From positions 1-33,780 of the forward strand of contig JAGXHC010000092.1 of assembly GCA_024636405.1 (NCBI GenBank): a stretch of 33,780 bases of DNA, in the 5' to 3' direction. Below the pieces are notes generated by a model, which worked only from the letters and a program-made list of their open reading frames with translations, did not search any database and was not told the DNA's origin. Within the stretch, counting starts at the first letter, position 1; the number at the start of each line of letters is the position of its first letter. The position numbers were made by a program, and so were the translations under genes. This DNA is from Sulfitobacter sp. (GTDB taxonomy: Bacteria; Pseudomonadota; Alphaproteobacteria; Rhodobacterales; Rhodobacteraceae). This document shows positions 22,935-30,661 of this stretch, piece after piece.

Positions 22935-23716
22935 GTCTGTGCTCCTTTTCGGACCATCTTGCCATCGACAAAATGGATACCACATTCTTCTTTTTGCGTG
23001 TTCCGCCAGCGCCCTGCGCGGGGGTCTTCGCCGGGCTGCACCTTGGATGTGCAGGGCGCGCAACCGATGCTGGGATAGCCCTTTGCGACCAAGGGATGGC
23101 GAGGCAGGCGGTTCTCGGCGATATAGTCGGCCACGTCGCTGGCCTGCCAATGGGCCAGTGGATTGACCTTGATCCTTGCTGGTGCGTTTGCCGGTGTTTC
23201 GACCTCGAAAAACGGCAAGGAGGCGCGGGTGCCCGATTGAAATCGTTTGCGTCCGGTGATCCAGCCATCGAACCCCTCAAGCGCGGCTTGCAGGGGGGCT
23301 GTCTTGCGAAAGGCGCAGCAGGCGTCGGGATTGCGCTGGTGCAACAGCCCGTCAGGATCTTTTTCCACGATATCTTGCGCGCGTAGGGTCTGGACATTGC
23401 GCAGGCCCAGCCTTTCGCTCAGCTCTTGCTGATACACCAAGGTTTCGGCAAACAGCATTTCAGTGTCGATGAAGATCACCGGAAGATCGCGTTTCACCAT
23501 CGCGGCCACATGCAGCAATGCCACAGATTCCGCGCCAAAGCTGGAAACCAGCGCAAGATTTGGCACGTGCGCGACCGCTGCACGCAGCACATCACTGGCG
23601 CTATGGTGCCGCAGGCTGTCGTTGAGACGCTCGACCTGATGGGTCAGCGCTGTAACGCGATCCGGCCCTTCGGGGAGGATTTTTTGTCCATTTGGAATGA
23701 GGGTATCACGCGGCAT
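22931..23716 (-). CDS. cysH: Assimilatory adenylyl-sulfate (APS) reductase
   Basis: Reduces APS to sulfite with thioredoxin or glutaredoxin as donor; cytosolic, 261 residues. The cysteine pairs that hold a [4Fe-4S] cluster are present: Cys133-Cys134 (DACCAFRK) and Cys219/Cys222 (IGCAPCTSK). They mark it as an APS rather than a PAPS reductase. The catalytic Cys245 is in EECGIH. The N-terminal nucleotide-binding segment is LALVSSFGAESVALLH. The ATG at 23716 overlaps the cysI 3' end by 11 bases. It sits in the operon cysG-DUF2849-cysI-cysH-DUF934, immediately upstream of its product's consumer in the pathway. Confidence 0.95.
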   Translation of the reverse strand: MPRDTLIPNGQKILPEGPDRVTALTHQVERLNDSLRHHSASDVLRAAVAHVPNLALVSSFGAESVALLHVAAMVKRDLPVIFIDTEMLFAETLVYQQELSERLGLRNVQTLRAQDIVEKDPDGLLHQRNPDACCAFRKTAPLQAALEGFDGWITGRKRFQSGTRASLPFFEVETPANAPARIKVNPLAHWQASDVADYIAENRLPRHPLVAKGYPSIGCAPCTSKVQPGEDPRAGRWRNTQKEECGIHFVDGKMVRKGAQT

Positions 23717-25370
23717 TTGCACGGGCTTCCGGGTAGAGAGCGGCTTTGAACGGTGCAAGGCCGAGGCGGCGGTAGGTCTGCAAGAAGGTTTCGGACGGAT
23801 CTTGGCGCAGGTCGAGATAGCCGAAAACCAAACGTTCAATGGCCGGGATGATTTCGTTTGCGGCAAAGCCGGGCCCTGCGCGTTCGCCAATCGCGGCGTC
23901 CTCGGTCCCGTCACCCCCAAGCGTGATCTGGTAGTTTTCCACACCTGCGCGGTCGAGCCCAAGGATGCCGATATGGCCCACATGGTGGTGACCACAGGCA
24001 TTGATGCAGCCTGAGATCTTGATCTTCAGCGGGCCGACTTCGTGTTCCAGCTTCAGCTCATCAAAGCGGGTCGCGATCTCCTGAGCGATCGGGATGGAAC
24101 GGGCCGTCGCAAGCGCGCAATAGTCCATGCCGGGGCAGGCGATGATATCACTGATCAGACCGATGTTTGCGGTAGCAAGGCCCGCGGCTTTCAATGCCGC
24201 GTGCAAGGCAGGCAGATCGGCGCGGTGGACATGGGGCAAGATCACGTTCTGCTCATGGCTGATGCGCAACTCGTCATGGCCATATCGCGCCGCCAAATCA
24301 GCCATCACGCGCATTTGCCTGGACGTGGCATCGCCCGGTGTTGCGCCATGGGCCTTGAGGCTGATCGACACGATTGCGTAGCCGGGCGCGCGGTGGTCTG
24401 CGAGGTTCGTATCAGCCCAAGAGCGGAATATCGCATCGCTGTCATAGGCTTGCGTATACGCATCAAGCGGCGCGGTGCGGAACACCGGGCTTGCGAAATC
24501 CGCTTCGATCCGGGCCAAGATTTGCTGGTCCACGCCTGTGAACTGTGGGCGGATCAGCGCATAGCGCGCGTCGACACGGGCGCGAATGTCTTCGATTCCG
24601 TTCTCGTGAACGGTGATCTTGATCCGCGCTTTGTATTTATTGTCGCGCCGTCCCAACAGGTTGTAGACCGAAACGATTGCTTCGAGCGTGGGCAGCAAAT
24701 CTTCACTTGCGACGAAATCATAAAGCACTTTGCCGATCATGGGCGTGCGGCCAAGGCCGCCGCCAACGATGACTTCGAAACCCTGCTGGCCGTCACGATC
24801 AACGATGCGCAGGCCGATATCATGGGCTTTGATCACAGCGCGGTCATGCGGCGAACCCGACACTGCGACCTTGAACTTGCGCGGCAGGAACTGGAATTCG
24901 GGGTGATCTGTCGACCATTGACGGATCAACTCGGCCACGGGGCGCGGATCGGCAACCTCGTCAGCGGCAGCACCAGCGAAATGGTCGGCCGTCACGTTGC
25001 GGATCGTGTTGCCGGAGGTCTGGATGGCGTGCATGTTCACCTCGGCCAAGGCGTCCAGCATGTCGGGAACATCGCGCAACTTTGGCCAGTTGTACTGGAT
25101 GTTCTGACGCGTGGTGAAATGGCCATAGCCCCTGTCCCACTTGTCCGCGATATCCGCCAGCTTGTGCATTTGCGCGCCGTTCAGCGTGCCGTAAGGGATC
25201 GCGACCCGCAGCATATAGGCGTGCAGTTGCAGATAGAGCCCGTTCATCAGGCGCAGCGGTTTGAATTCATCCTCGGTCAGGGAGCCGTCGATGCGGCGTT
25301 CAACCTGAGCACGGAATTGCGTGTTGCGTTCTGCGATGAACGCGTCGTCAAATTCGGTATAGCTGTACAT
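23706..25370 (-). CDS. cysI: Sulfite reductase hemoprotein (nitrite/sulfite reductase family)
   Basis: Six-electron reduction of sulfite to sulfide using siroheme and a [4Fe-4S] cluster; cytosolic, 554 residues. The cluster cysteines appear as CPGMDYC (C-x5-C) and SGCINACGHHHVG (C-x3-C) in the C-terminal third. The ferredoxin-like half-domains start with LMNGLYLQLHAYMLRVAIPYG and GYGHFTTRQNIQYNW. There is no cysJ flavoprotein in the cluster, so ferredoxin is the likely donor, as in the plant-type enzymes. Its ATG shares one base with the DUF2849 stop (TAATG). Nitrite reductase is the alternative, but cysH and cysG beside it favour sulfite. Confidence 0.94.
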   Translation of the reverse strand: MYSYTEFDDAFIAERNTQFRAQVERRIDGSLTEDEFKPLRLMNGLYLQLHAYMLRVAIPYGTLNGAQMHKLADIADKWDRGYGHFTTRQNIQYNWPKLRDVPDMLDALAEVNMHAIQTSGNTIRNVTADHFAGAAADEVADPRPVAELIRQWSTDHPEFQFLPRKFKVAVSGSPHDRAVIKAHDIGLRIVDRDGQQGFEVIVGGGLGRTPMIGKVLYDFVASEDLLPTLEAIVSVYNLLGRRDNKYKARIKITVHENGIEDIRARVDARYALIRPQFTGVDQQILARIEADFASPVFRTAPLDAYTQAYDSDAIFRSWADTNLADHRAPGYAIVSISLKAHGATPGDATSRQMRVMADLAARYGHDELRISHEQNVILPHVHRADLPALHAALKAAGLATANIGLISDIIACPGMDYCALATARSIPIAQEIATRFDELKLEHEVGPLKIKISGCINACGHHHVGHIGILGLDRAGVENYQITLGGDGTEDAAIGERAGPGFAANEIIPAIERLVFGYLDLRQDPSETFLQTYRRLGLAPFKAALYPEARANAA

Positions 25371-25666
25371 TACAGGGTCTCCTGTTTGCCGTGTGCGTAG
25401 TTTGACGGTCCTTTCGCGCGGAAGGCCTCGCGGAAATGAACCGGTCGGGGCAGGGGATCGGGGTCGACCTCGGCCAGATAGACACCCACGACCAGATCGG
25501 TCTGCTGGCTTGCGTCAATCATGCGCAGGTCTGCGTCTGCCTCGTCGGTCAGCACCTCGGCCTGCGCCAGATCGCGGGTCCAGCCGGTGCCCGTTTGATA
25601 GATCACGTCGCCTTCCAGCAACGCGTTGGCGGTAACGACTTTGGGTGTAAAGGGCTTGGCCATCAT
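25370..25666 (-). CDS. DUF2849 family protein
   Basis: A 98-residue protein of the DUF2849 family, found almost always between cysG and cysI in alphaproteobacteria (from memory). Visible is the family pattern TANALLEGDVIYQTGTGWTRDLAQAEVL followed by LVVGVYLAEV. No membrane segment. It overlaps cysG (ATGA) and touches cysI (TAATG), so it is translated as part of the operon. Its role in siroheme delivery or sulfite reduction is a guess from position. A start one codon later (ATG at 25663) is possible. Confidence 0.9.
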   Translation of the reverse strand: MMAKPFTPKVVTANALLEGDVIYQTGTGWTRDLAQAEVLTDEADADLRMIDASQQTDLVVGVYLAEVDPDPLPRPVHFREAFRAKGPSNYAHGKQETL

Positions 25667-27057
25667 GCCATCTCCTCTTGCAAGATTTCGGTTGAGGCCA
25701 AGGCTGCCGCGCGTGGGGCAAGGCCGTAAAATGTGAGCGCAGGGCCGGACATCTCGGCCCGCGCCAGATCAGCGGGCAAACGGTCCAGCGTGGTTTCCAG
25801 AATGCGCTGATCGGGGCGCGAGGCATTTTCGATCACTGTGACCGGCGTCGTGCGGTCGGCCCCATGCATGATCAGGCGCCCCTGAATGAAGCGCGCGGAT
25901 TTCTTGCCCATATAGATCGCGGCGACTTCGCCGGGGCGGGCCAGTGCGGCCCAGTCGTGATCGGCAAATCCCTTCATGTCATGGCCTGTCAGGAACCGCA
26001 CAGAGGCGTTGCGCTCGCGTTTTGTCAGGCTTTGACCGATGGCGGCAACGGCGGCTGAGGCCGAGGTGATCCCGGGCACGATGTGCCAGCCGATGTTATG
26101 GGCGTCGACGGCGTCGATCTCTTCGTCCAGGCGTCCAAACACGGTCGCATCTCCGGATTTCAGGCGGACGACCTGTGCACCGGTCCGGGCATGTTCCACC
26201 AGCAGATCGTTAATGGTTTGCTGCGAGGTGGACGGGCCGAACCCTTCTTTGCCCACGTCGATCATCAAAGCCTCGCGGCGGGCAAGCTCAAGGATTGCAG
26301 GGCTGATCAGGCGGTCATAGATCACCACGTCTGCCTCGTCCAAGGCGCGGCGGGCTTTCAGCGTCAGCAGTTCGGGATCACCGGGACCACCGCCGACAAA
26401 AGCGATATGACCGGGGCGGGTGGCGCGGGTCAGGTGATCGGCCAGCAGGCCGTCGAGTGCATCGCCAACGGCCGCTTCGCCGTCAGCCACCGCGCGAGGG
26501 CCTGCGTTGAAATAATAGTCGCGCCAGAAATCGCGGCGGGGGCGTCCGAACGGCAACGCGTCCGCCATCTTGCGAAACCCCTTGCCGATGCGCGCCAGCG
26601 CACCCAGCGTCGTGGGCAGGCGCTCTTCCAGATCGGCCTTGATCGCGCGGGCCAGCACAGGGGCTGCGCCTTCTGTGCCAATGGCGATGGTCACAGGATC
26701 ACGGTCGACAATCGCGGGGGTGATAAAGGCGCTGTCGTGCAGGTTATCGACGATATTGACCAACGCCCCCTCGGCGCGGGCGATGGCTGAAGTGCGGGCA
26801 TCTTCGGCGGCGTCTTCGTCAGCGGCATAGAACAGTTTTGCGCACAGCACATCTCCATGCATTAGCGCGCGGGTGTTCAGGGTAATGCGCCCTTCGTCGG
26901 CCCACTGCGCCAATTCGGGCGCGGGGTCTGTGGCGTAGACACTGATCTTGGCTTGGGTCTTCATCAACAAGCGCAGCTTGGCCAGTGCGGCGTCGCCGCC
27001 GCCTGACAGCACGATGCGCTGTCCTTTGGTCGAAAGAAAGATAGGGAAGTGATCCAT
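25663..27057 (-). CDS. cysG: Siroheme synthase, trifunctional
   Basis: Makes siroheme from uroporphyrinogen III, supplying CysI; cytosolic, 464 residues. The N-terminal part is the precorrin-2 dehydrogenase/ferrochelatase, with the NAD site IVLSGGGDAALAKLRLL (residues 14-30) and GALVNIVDNLHDSAFITPAIVDRDPVTIAIGTEG-type stretches. The C-terminal part is uroporphyrinogen-III methyltransferase: IAFVGGGPGDPELLTLKARRAL, VVIYDRLIS, and RLKSGDATVFGRLDEE. The ATG at 27057 has AAGGA seven bases upstream; an upstream in-frame start would add an unconserved leader. It is first in the sulfate assimilation operon, divergent from an Lrp/AsnC regulator. Confidence 0.95.
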   Translation of the reverse strand: MDHFPIFLSTKGQRIVLSGGGDAALAKLRLLMKTQAKISVYATDPAPELAQWADEGRITLNTRALMHGDVLCAKLFYAADEDAAEDARTSAIARAEGALVNIVDNLHDSAFITPAIVDRDPVTIAIGTEGAAPVLARAIKADLEERLPTTLGALARIGKGFRKMADALPFGRPRRDFWRDYYFNAGPRAVADGEAAVGDALDGLLADHLTRATRPGHIAFVGGGPGDPELLTLKARRALDEADVVIYDRLISPAILELARREALMIDVGKEGFGPSTSQQTINDLLVEHARTGAQVVRLKSGDATVFGRLDEEIDAVDAHNIGWHIVPGITSASAAVAAIGQSLTKRERNASVRFLTGHDMKGFADHDWAALARPGEVAAIYMGKKSARFIQGRLIMHGADRTTPVTVIENASRPDQRILETTLDRLPADLARAEMSGPALTFYGLAPRAAALASTEILQEEMA

Positions 27058-27087
27058 GATGCTGTCCTTGCGCTTGCCTTGGGGTAT

Positions 27088-27109
27088 ATATAGGAAATAA
27101 TTCCTATAT
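27088..27109. promoter_or_regulatory. Palindromic operator candidate between cysG and the Lrp-type gene
   Basis: ATATAGGAA (27088-27096) and TTCCTATAT (27101-27109) form a perfect 9-bp inverted repeat around ATAA. This resembles the AT-rich palindromes bound by Lrp/AsnC proteins. It lies 31 bases upstream of the cysG start codon. Confidence 0.55.
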
Positions 27110-27132
27110 GGCGCTAGATGTCTGGACATATA

Positions 27133-27146
27133 AGAACATACGTTCT
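27133..27146. promoter_or_regulatory. Second palindrome in the cysG/Lrp intergenic region
   Basis: AGAACATACGTTCT is a 5-bp inverted repeat with a 4-base spacer, the same spacer length as at 27088-27109. Its centre is 41 bases away (about four helical turns). Confidence 0.4.
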
Positions 27147-27196
27147 AATTAGCCGCTGTGTCGGAACAGAAGACCACAAACCAAAGGATCGGCAGA

Positions 27197-27658
27197 ATGG
27201 ACGTTCGTATAGATGAGGTAGATCGGAAGATTTTGGCGCAGCTTCAACGCGATGCAAGCCAGTCTTTGGACGATATCGCCCGTGAAGTTGGCAGTTCCAA
27301 GACGCCGGTCTGGAACCGGATTCGCAAATTGCGCGAGGCAGGTGTGATCGGTCAGCATACGGTTGTGCTGGATGCCGAAGCCTTGGGTTTCGAGGCGTGC
27401 TTTTTCGTCTTGATCCGCACATCCGAGCACGAGGCCGACTGGCAGGCGAACTTCCTCAAGGCGCTGCAAGATCGCCCCGAAGTGCAAGAAGCGCACCGTC
27501 TTGCGGGCGATATCGACTATATTTTAAAGGTAAGGGTCAAGAATGCCCGCGCCTATGACGCGTTCTATCAAGCACTGATATCCGAGGTCCGCGTACATAA
27601 TGTGACAGCGCTATTGTCGATGGAAGAGATCAAGTCGACCACGATGCTGCCGTTGTGA
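27197..27658 (+). CDS. Lrp/AsnC family transcriptional regulator
   Basis: A 153-residue regulator. The N-terminal helix-turn-helix is at about residues 4-60 (IDEVDRKILAQLQRDASQSL..., then VGSSKTPVWNRIRKLREAGVI). The C-terminal RAM (ligand-binding) domain begins around FEACFFVLIRTSEH. The family typically forms octamers that bind amino acids. The ATG at 27197 has AAGGA eight bases upstream; a GTG at 27158 gives a longer form. It is divergent from the cysG operon and likely controls it, perhaps with a sulfur amino acid as signal. It ends seven bases from the convergent P450 gene. Confidence 0.88.
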   Translation: MDVRIDEVDRKILAQLQRDASQSLDDIAREVGSSKTPVWNRIRKLREAGVIGQHTVVLDAEALGFEACFFVLIRTSEHEADWQANFLKALQDRPEVQEAHRLAGDIDYILKVRVKNARAYDAFYQALISEVRVHNVTALLSMEEIKSTTMLPL

Positions 27659-27665
27659 CGGCCAC

Positions 27666-28847
27666 CTAGCGTTCAACCATCAGACGGTCGAGTTTGTGGA
27701 AATGATAGCTGTTTGCATAGCGTGGAGGCTGCGTCAGGCGTAAGTCTGGCGCATGCGCAAAGAGGGCGCGCAGGCCGATCTGCATTTCCAGACGCGCAAG
27801 CGGTGCACCGACGCAGAAGTGCAAACCGCCCCCAAAGGCCGCATGAGGTTTTACGGCACGTGTTGGATCAAAGCGGTCTGGGTCTGGATATAACGCTTGA
27901 TCGCGCCCCGCCGCCCCCAGAACCAGCGCAATTTTCTTGCCTTTTTCCAGCAGGGCCCCGCCCAGATCAATATCTTCATAGGCAAAGCGTTCAAAGACAT
28001 GCAGGGGCGGGTCGTAGCGCAGAACTTCTTCAACCGTGGCAGCGATCCTGTCCGATCCAAAAGCTTCGACAGGTGTCTTAGAAGCAAGCAAACATGCCAC
28101 CCCGTTGCCAAGCGCGTGTACTGTGGCTTCGTGACCTGCGTTTAGCAGCAAGATGCAGGTCCCGATCAGCGCGTCCGTGCTAAGCCGTTCACCGTCCTGC
28201 TCGGCGGCGATCAGCTGGGTAATAAGATCATCGCGCGGGTCCTGGCGACGCAGGTCGACATAACCGCGCAAAAAGGCAGTGAAATCGGCGGCGGCCTTGT
28301 TGGCGGCGTCCTCAATCTCGCGGGTTCGGCCTACCTGATAGATCGCCACCATCGCGTTCGACCAGCGCAAAAGATCTGGCCACATGTCCTCGGGCACGCC
28401 CAAAAGCCGCGCAATGATGCGCACGGGCAGTTGTGTGCAAAAGGCAGGGATCAGATCAAACGGTCCCTTAGGCAGGTTGTCGAGCAGCTCAGAAGCGATC
28501 TGTTCGATCTCCGGGGCGAGGGCGGTAATCCTGCGCGAGGTAAAGGCGCGCAGCACCAGCCCGCGCAGGCGTGTGTGGGTCGGCGGCTCAAGCTCCAGCA
28601 TCGAATGTTGATCGACCGCGTGAAAATCTGCCAGATGCGCATGTACCGGCTGGCGCTGGTCGGCGGGTATTTCGCGCCCAAGCCGACGGTCCCGCAGCAA
28701 AGCCTGCACCGTTACGGCGTCAAACGCCGCCAGCATGCCGTAGTCCTCCCAATACAAGACCGGCCCGTCTGCACGCGCTTGGGCGTAGGCGGCATAGGGG
28801 TTTTGCACAAAATCAGGATCAAGCGGGGATTGAACAAATGTCTTCAT
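27666..28847 (-). CDS. Cytochrome P450
   Basis: Soluble bacterial-type P450 monooxygenase, 393 residues; substrate unknown. The heme-binding loop is AFGGGLHFCVGAPLARLEM with Cys345 as the iron ligand. The I-helix reads LLNAGHEATVHALG (A-G-x-E-A-T type, about residues 235-248). The K-helix ExxR is Glu274-Val-Leu-Arg277. The start MKTFVQSPLDPDFVQNPYAAYAQ at 28847 begins the family's N terminus; the ribosome site is weak. No ferredoxin or reductase gene adjoins it. Fpr at 21613-22479 could be a distant partner. Confidence 0.93.
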   Translation of the reverse strand: MKTFVQSPLDPDFVQNPYAAYAQARADGPVLYWEDYGMLAAFDAVTVQALLRDRRLGREIPADQRQPVHAHLADFHAVDQHSMLELEPPTHTRLRGLVLRAFTSRRITALAPEIEQIASELLDNLPKGPFDLIPAFCTQLPVRIIARLLGVPEDMWPDLLRWSNAMVAIYQVGRTREIEDAANKAAADFTAFLRGYVDLRRQDPRDDLITQLIAAEQDGERLSTDALIGTCILLLNAGHEATVHALGNGVACLLASKTPVEAFGSDRIAATVEEVLRYDPPLHVFERFAYEDIDLGGALLEKGKKIALVLGAAGRDQALYPDPDRFDPTRAVKPHAAFGGGLHFCVGAPLARLEMQIGLRALFAHAPDLRLTQPPRYANSYHFHKLDRLMVER

Positions 28848-28906
28848 GATGCGCAGGAATACCGCCCGCTCTGGTGTTTGCAAGCCGGTCGGTGCAAATT
28901 GCCGCC

Positions 28907-30661
28907 ATGAGCACTGGATTGGGTCGCCGCATTGCGACATGGCTGATATTTTTGACGACCGTTGCAGCCCTCGCGGCCGGAATCTGGCGCTATGCTTATC
29001 TGCAAGGGCTGGATCAATTAAGCGCGCGCGGCGAGGCCGACTTGTCTTTGGCCAGTGACCGTTTGGTGGGGCAATTGCAAAGGTACCGCGATCTTGCTGT
29101 GTTTTTGGCGGACCATCCGCAAGTCAGTGAAATTCTGCGCGATCAGGTGCCGGGTGTGGCGCGTGATTTTCTGCAGGATGTTGCGGATAAATCTGCGGCA
29201 CTGGATGTGCGTGTGGTGGACCGGCGCGGGCGTGTTCTGGCGTCTTCACAAAGTGCGCCGGGTGCGGTGCTGCTTTACCAGCCCTTTGTGCGCCGCGCGT
29301 TGGGCGGCGCACTAGGCTGGGGCCACGGGCCAAGCTTGCCCTTGACCGACCGGGCCTTCTTTCACGCCTCTCCTGTGTTTGACGACGCGGGTCAGGTGGA
29401 GGGGGCGGTCATCGTCTCGACCGACCTCAACGGGATTGACTATGATTGGCGCGGCAGCAATCCGGCGGCGTTTTTCACGGATGACGCCGGGGTTGTCCAG
29501 ATCGCAAACCGTTCCGAAATGTTGTTCTGGCAAAGGCCGTTGGGCGAGCCGGGTCTGATCCGGCCCGACGGGGCACTGCTGGATTTTGACGCCAGTTATA
29601 TCAACGATCACGAGATATGGCAGATGGGATGGGGCCCCTACCTTCCCGATGAGGCGCTGCATCTGACCAAGCCGCTTTTGGTGGTTGGCCTGACCGGAGA
29701 GGTGTTGCTGGATGTCGCACCCGCCCGCCGTCTGGCCCTGGCCCAAGCGGCGGCGGTGGCAGCGTTGTGTCTGGCCTTCGGGGCGCTTTTGTTCTTGGCG
29801 ACGGAACGGCGGCGGACCCTGACGCAGGCGAACCTGAAGCTGGAACGGCAAGTGTCCAAACGCACCGCGGCCCTCAATACCAGCAACACCGAACTGCGCC
29901 GCGAAGCTGCCGAGCGCGAAGAAGCTCAGGCCGCCTTGCGCCGCGCACAGGCCGATCTGGTGCAAGCGGGCAAGCTGTCGGCCCTCGGGCAGATGTCGGC
30001 CGGGATCAGCCACGAATTGAACCAGCCCCTGATGGCGATCCGGTCTTTTGCCGACAACGCCACGCAGTTCATGGCCCGCGGCAAACCGGAACGGGCGAAC
30101 GAGAACCTGTCGCGTATCTCGGAGATGGCAGAACGGATGGCGCGGATCATTCAGAACCTGCGTGCTTTCGCCCGTCAGGAAAGCGTGCCGCAGACGCGCG
30201 TAAGTCTGACGCGTGTCATCGCCAGCGCGGTCGAACTGACCGAGGGGTATTTGCAAGATGCAGACGTCACCTTGCTGTATACGCCACCCAAAAGCCCGGT
30301 TTGGGCGCGCGGGGGCGAGGTGCGTCTGGGGCAGGTGTTTGTGAACCTCATTACCAATGCCGCAGATGCAATGACCGGAGGCGAGGTCAGGCGGTTGACG
30401 ATCGATATCGACCAAGCCGATGGCGTGTCGGTCCGGTTCAAGGACACAGGGCCCGGTGTCGAAATGCCCGACAAGGTTTTTGACCCGTTCTATACGACCA
30501 AATCCGTTGGCGGGACTAGTGGCATGGGGCTGGGCCTGTCGATCAGCTACGGCATCGTTCAAAGTTTTGGCGGGCAGATACGGGGCAGCAATCTGGACGG
30601 GGGCGGGGCAATGTTTACGGTCCGGCTTGAGCGCGCAGAAGATGTGGAAGGTGCAGCATGA
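28907..30661 (+). CDS. dctB: C4-dicarboxylate-type sensor histidine kinase (DctB/DctS-like)
   Basis: Membrane sensor kinase of 584 residues. The first membrane helix is at about residues 11-30, and the periplasmic sensor domain follows to about 270. A second membrane helix is at about 280-305. A coiled-coil linker precedes the kinase core. The phospho-acceptor is His369 (SAGISHELNQPLMAIRSFAD). The ATP-binding domain has NLITNAADAM (N box), DTGPGVE (G1), DPFYTTK and GMGLGLSISYGIV (F/G2). The stop overlaps the start of the regulator gene by four bases (ATGA). The pairing with a response regulator and dctP downstream assigns it to C4-dicarboxylate sensing. The ATG at 28907 has a weak ribosome site; GTG 28874 is an alternative. 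Confidence 0.9.
   Translation: MSTGLGRRIATWLIFLTTVAALAAGIWRYAYLQGLDQLSARGEADLSLASDRLVGQLQRYRDLAVFLADHPQVSEILRDQVPGVARDFLQDVADKSAALDVRVVDRRGRVLASSQSAPGAVLLYQPFVRRALGGALGWGHGPSLPLTDRAFFHASPVFDDAGQVEGAVIVSTDLNGIDYDWRGSNPAAFFTDDAGVVQIANRSEMLFWQRPLGEPGLIRPDGALLDFDASYINDHEIWQMGWGPYLPDEALHLTKPLLVVGLTGEVLLDVAPARRLALAQAAAVAALCLAFGALLFLATERRRTLTQANLKLERQVSKRTAALNTSNTELRREAAEREEAQAALRRAQADLVQAGKLSALGQMSAGISHELNQPLMAIRSFADNATQFMARGKPERANENLSRISEMAERMARIIQNLRAFARQESVPQTRVSLTRVIASAVELTEGYLQDADVTLLYTPPKSPVWARGGEVRLGQVFVNLITNAADAMTGGEVRRLTIDIDQADGVSVRFKDTGPGVEMPDKVFDPFYTTKSVGGTSGMGLGLSISYGIVQSFGGQIRGSNLDGGGAMFTVRLERAEDVEGAA

Noticed and set aside
24042..25400. 452-codon open frame antisense to cysI
   Set aside because: It lies opposite a well-supported sulfite reductase gene and has no family motif.
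29312..30562. 416-codon open frame antisense to the sensor kinase
   Set aside because: It is a shadow of the histidine kinase gene, His/Gln/Arg-rich with no domain.
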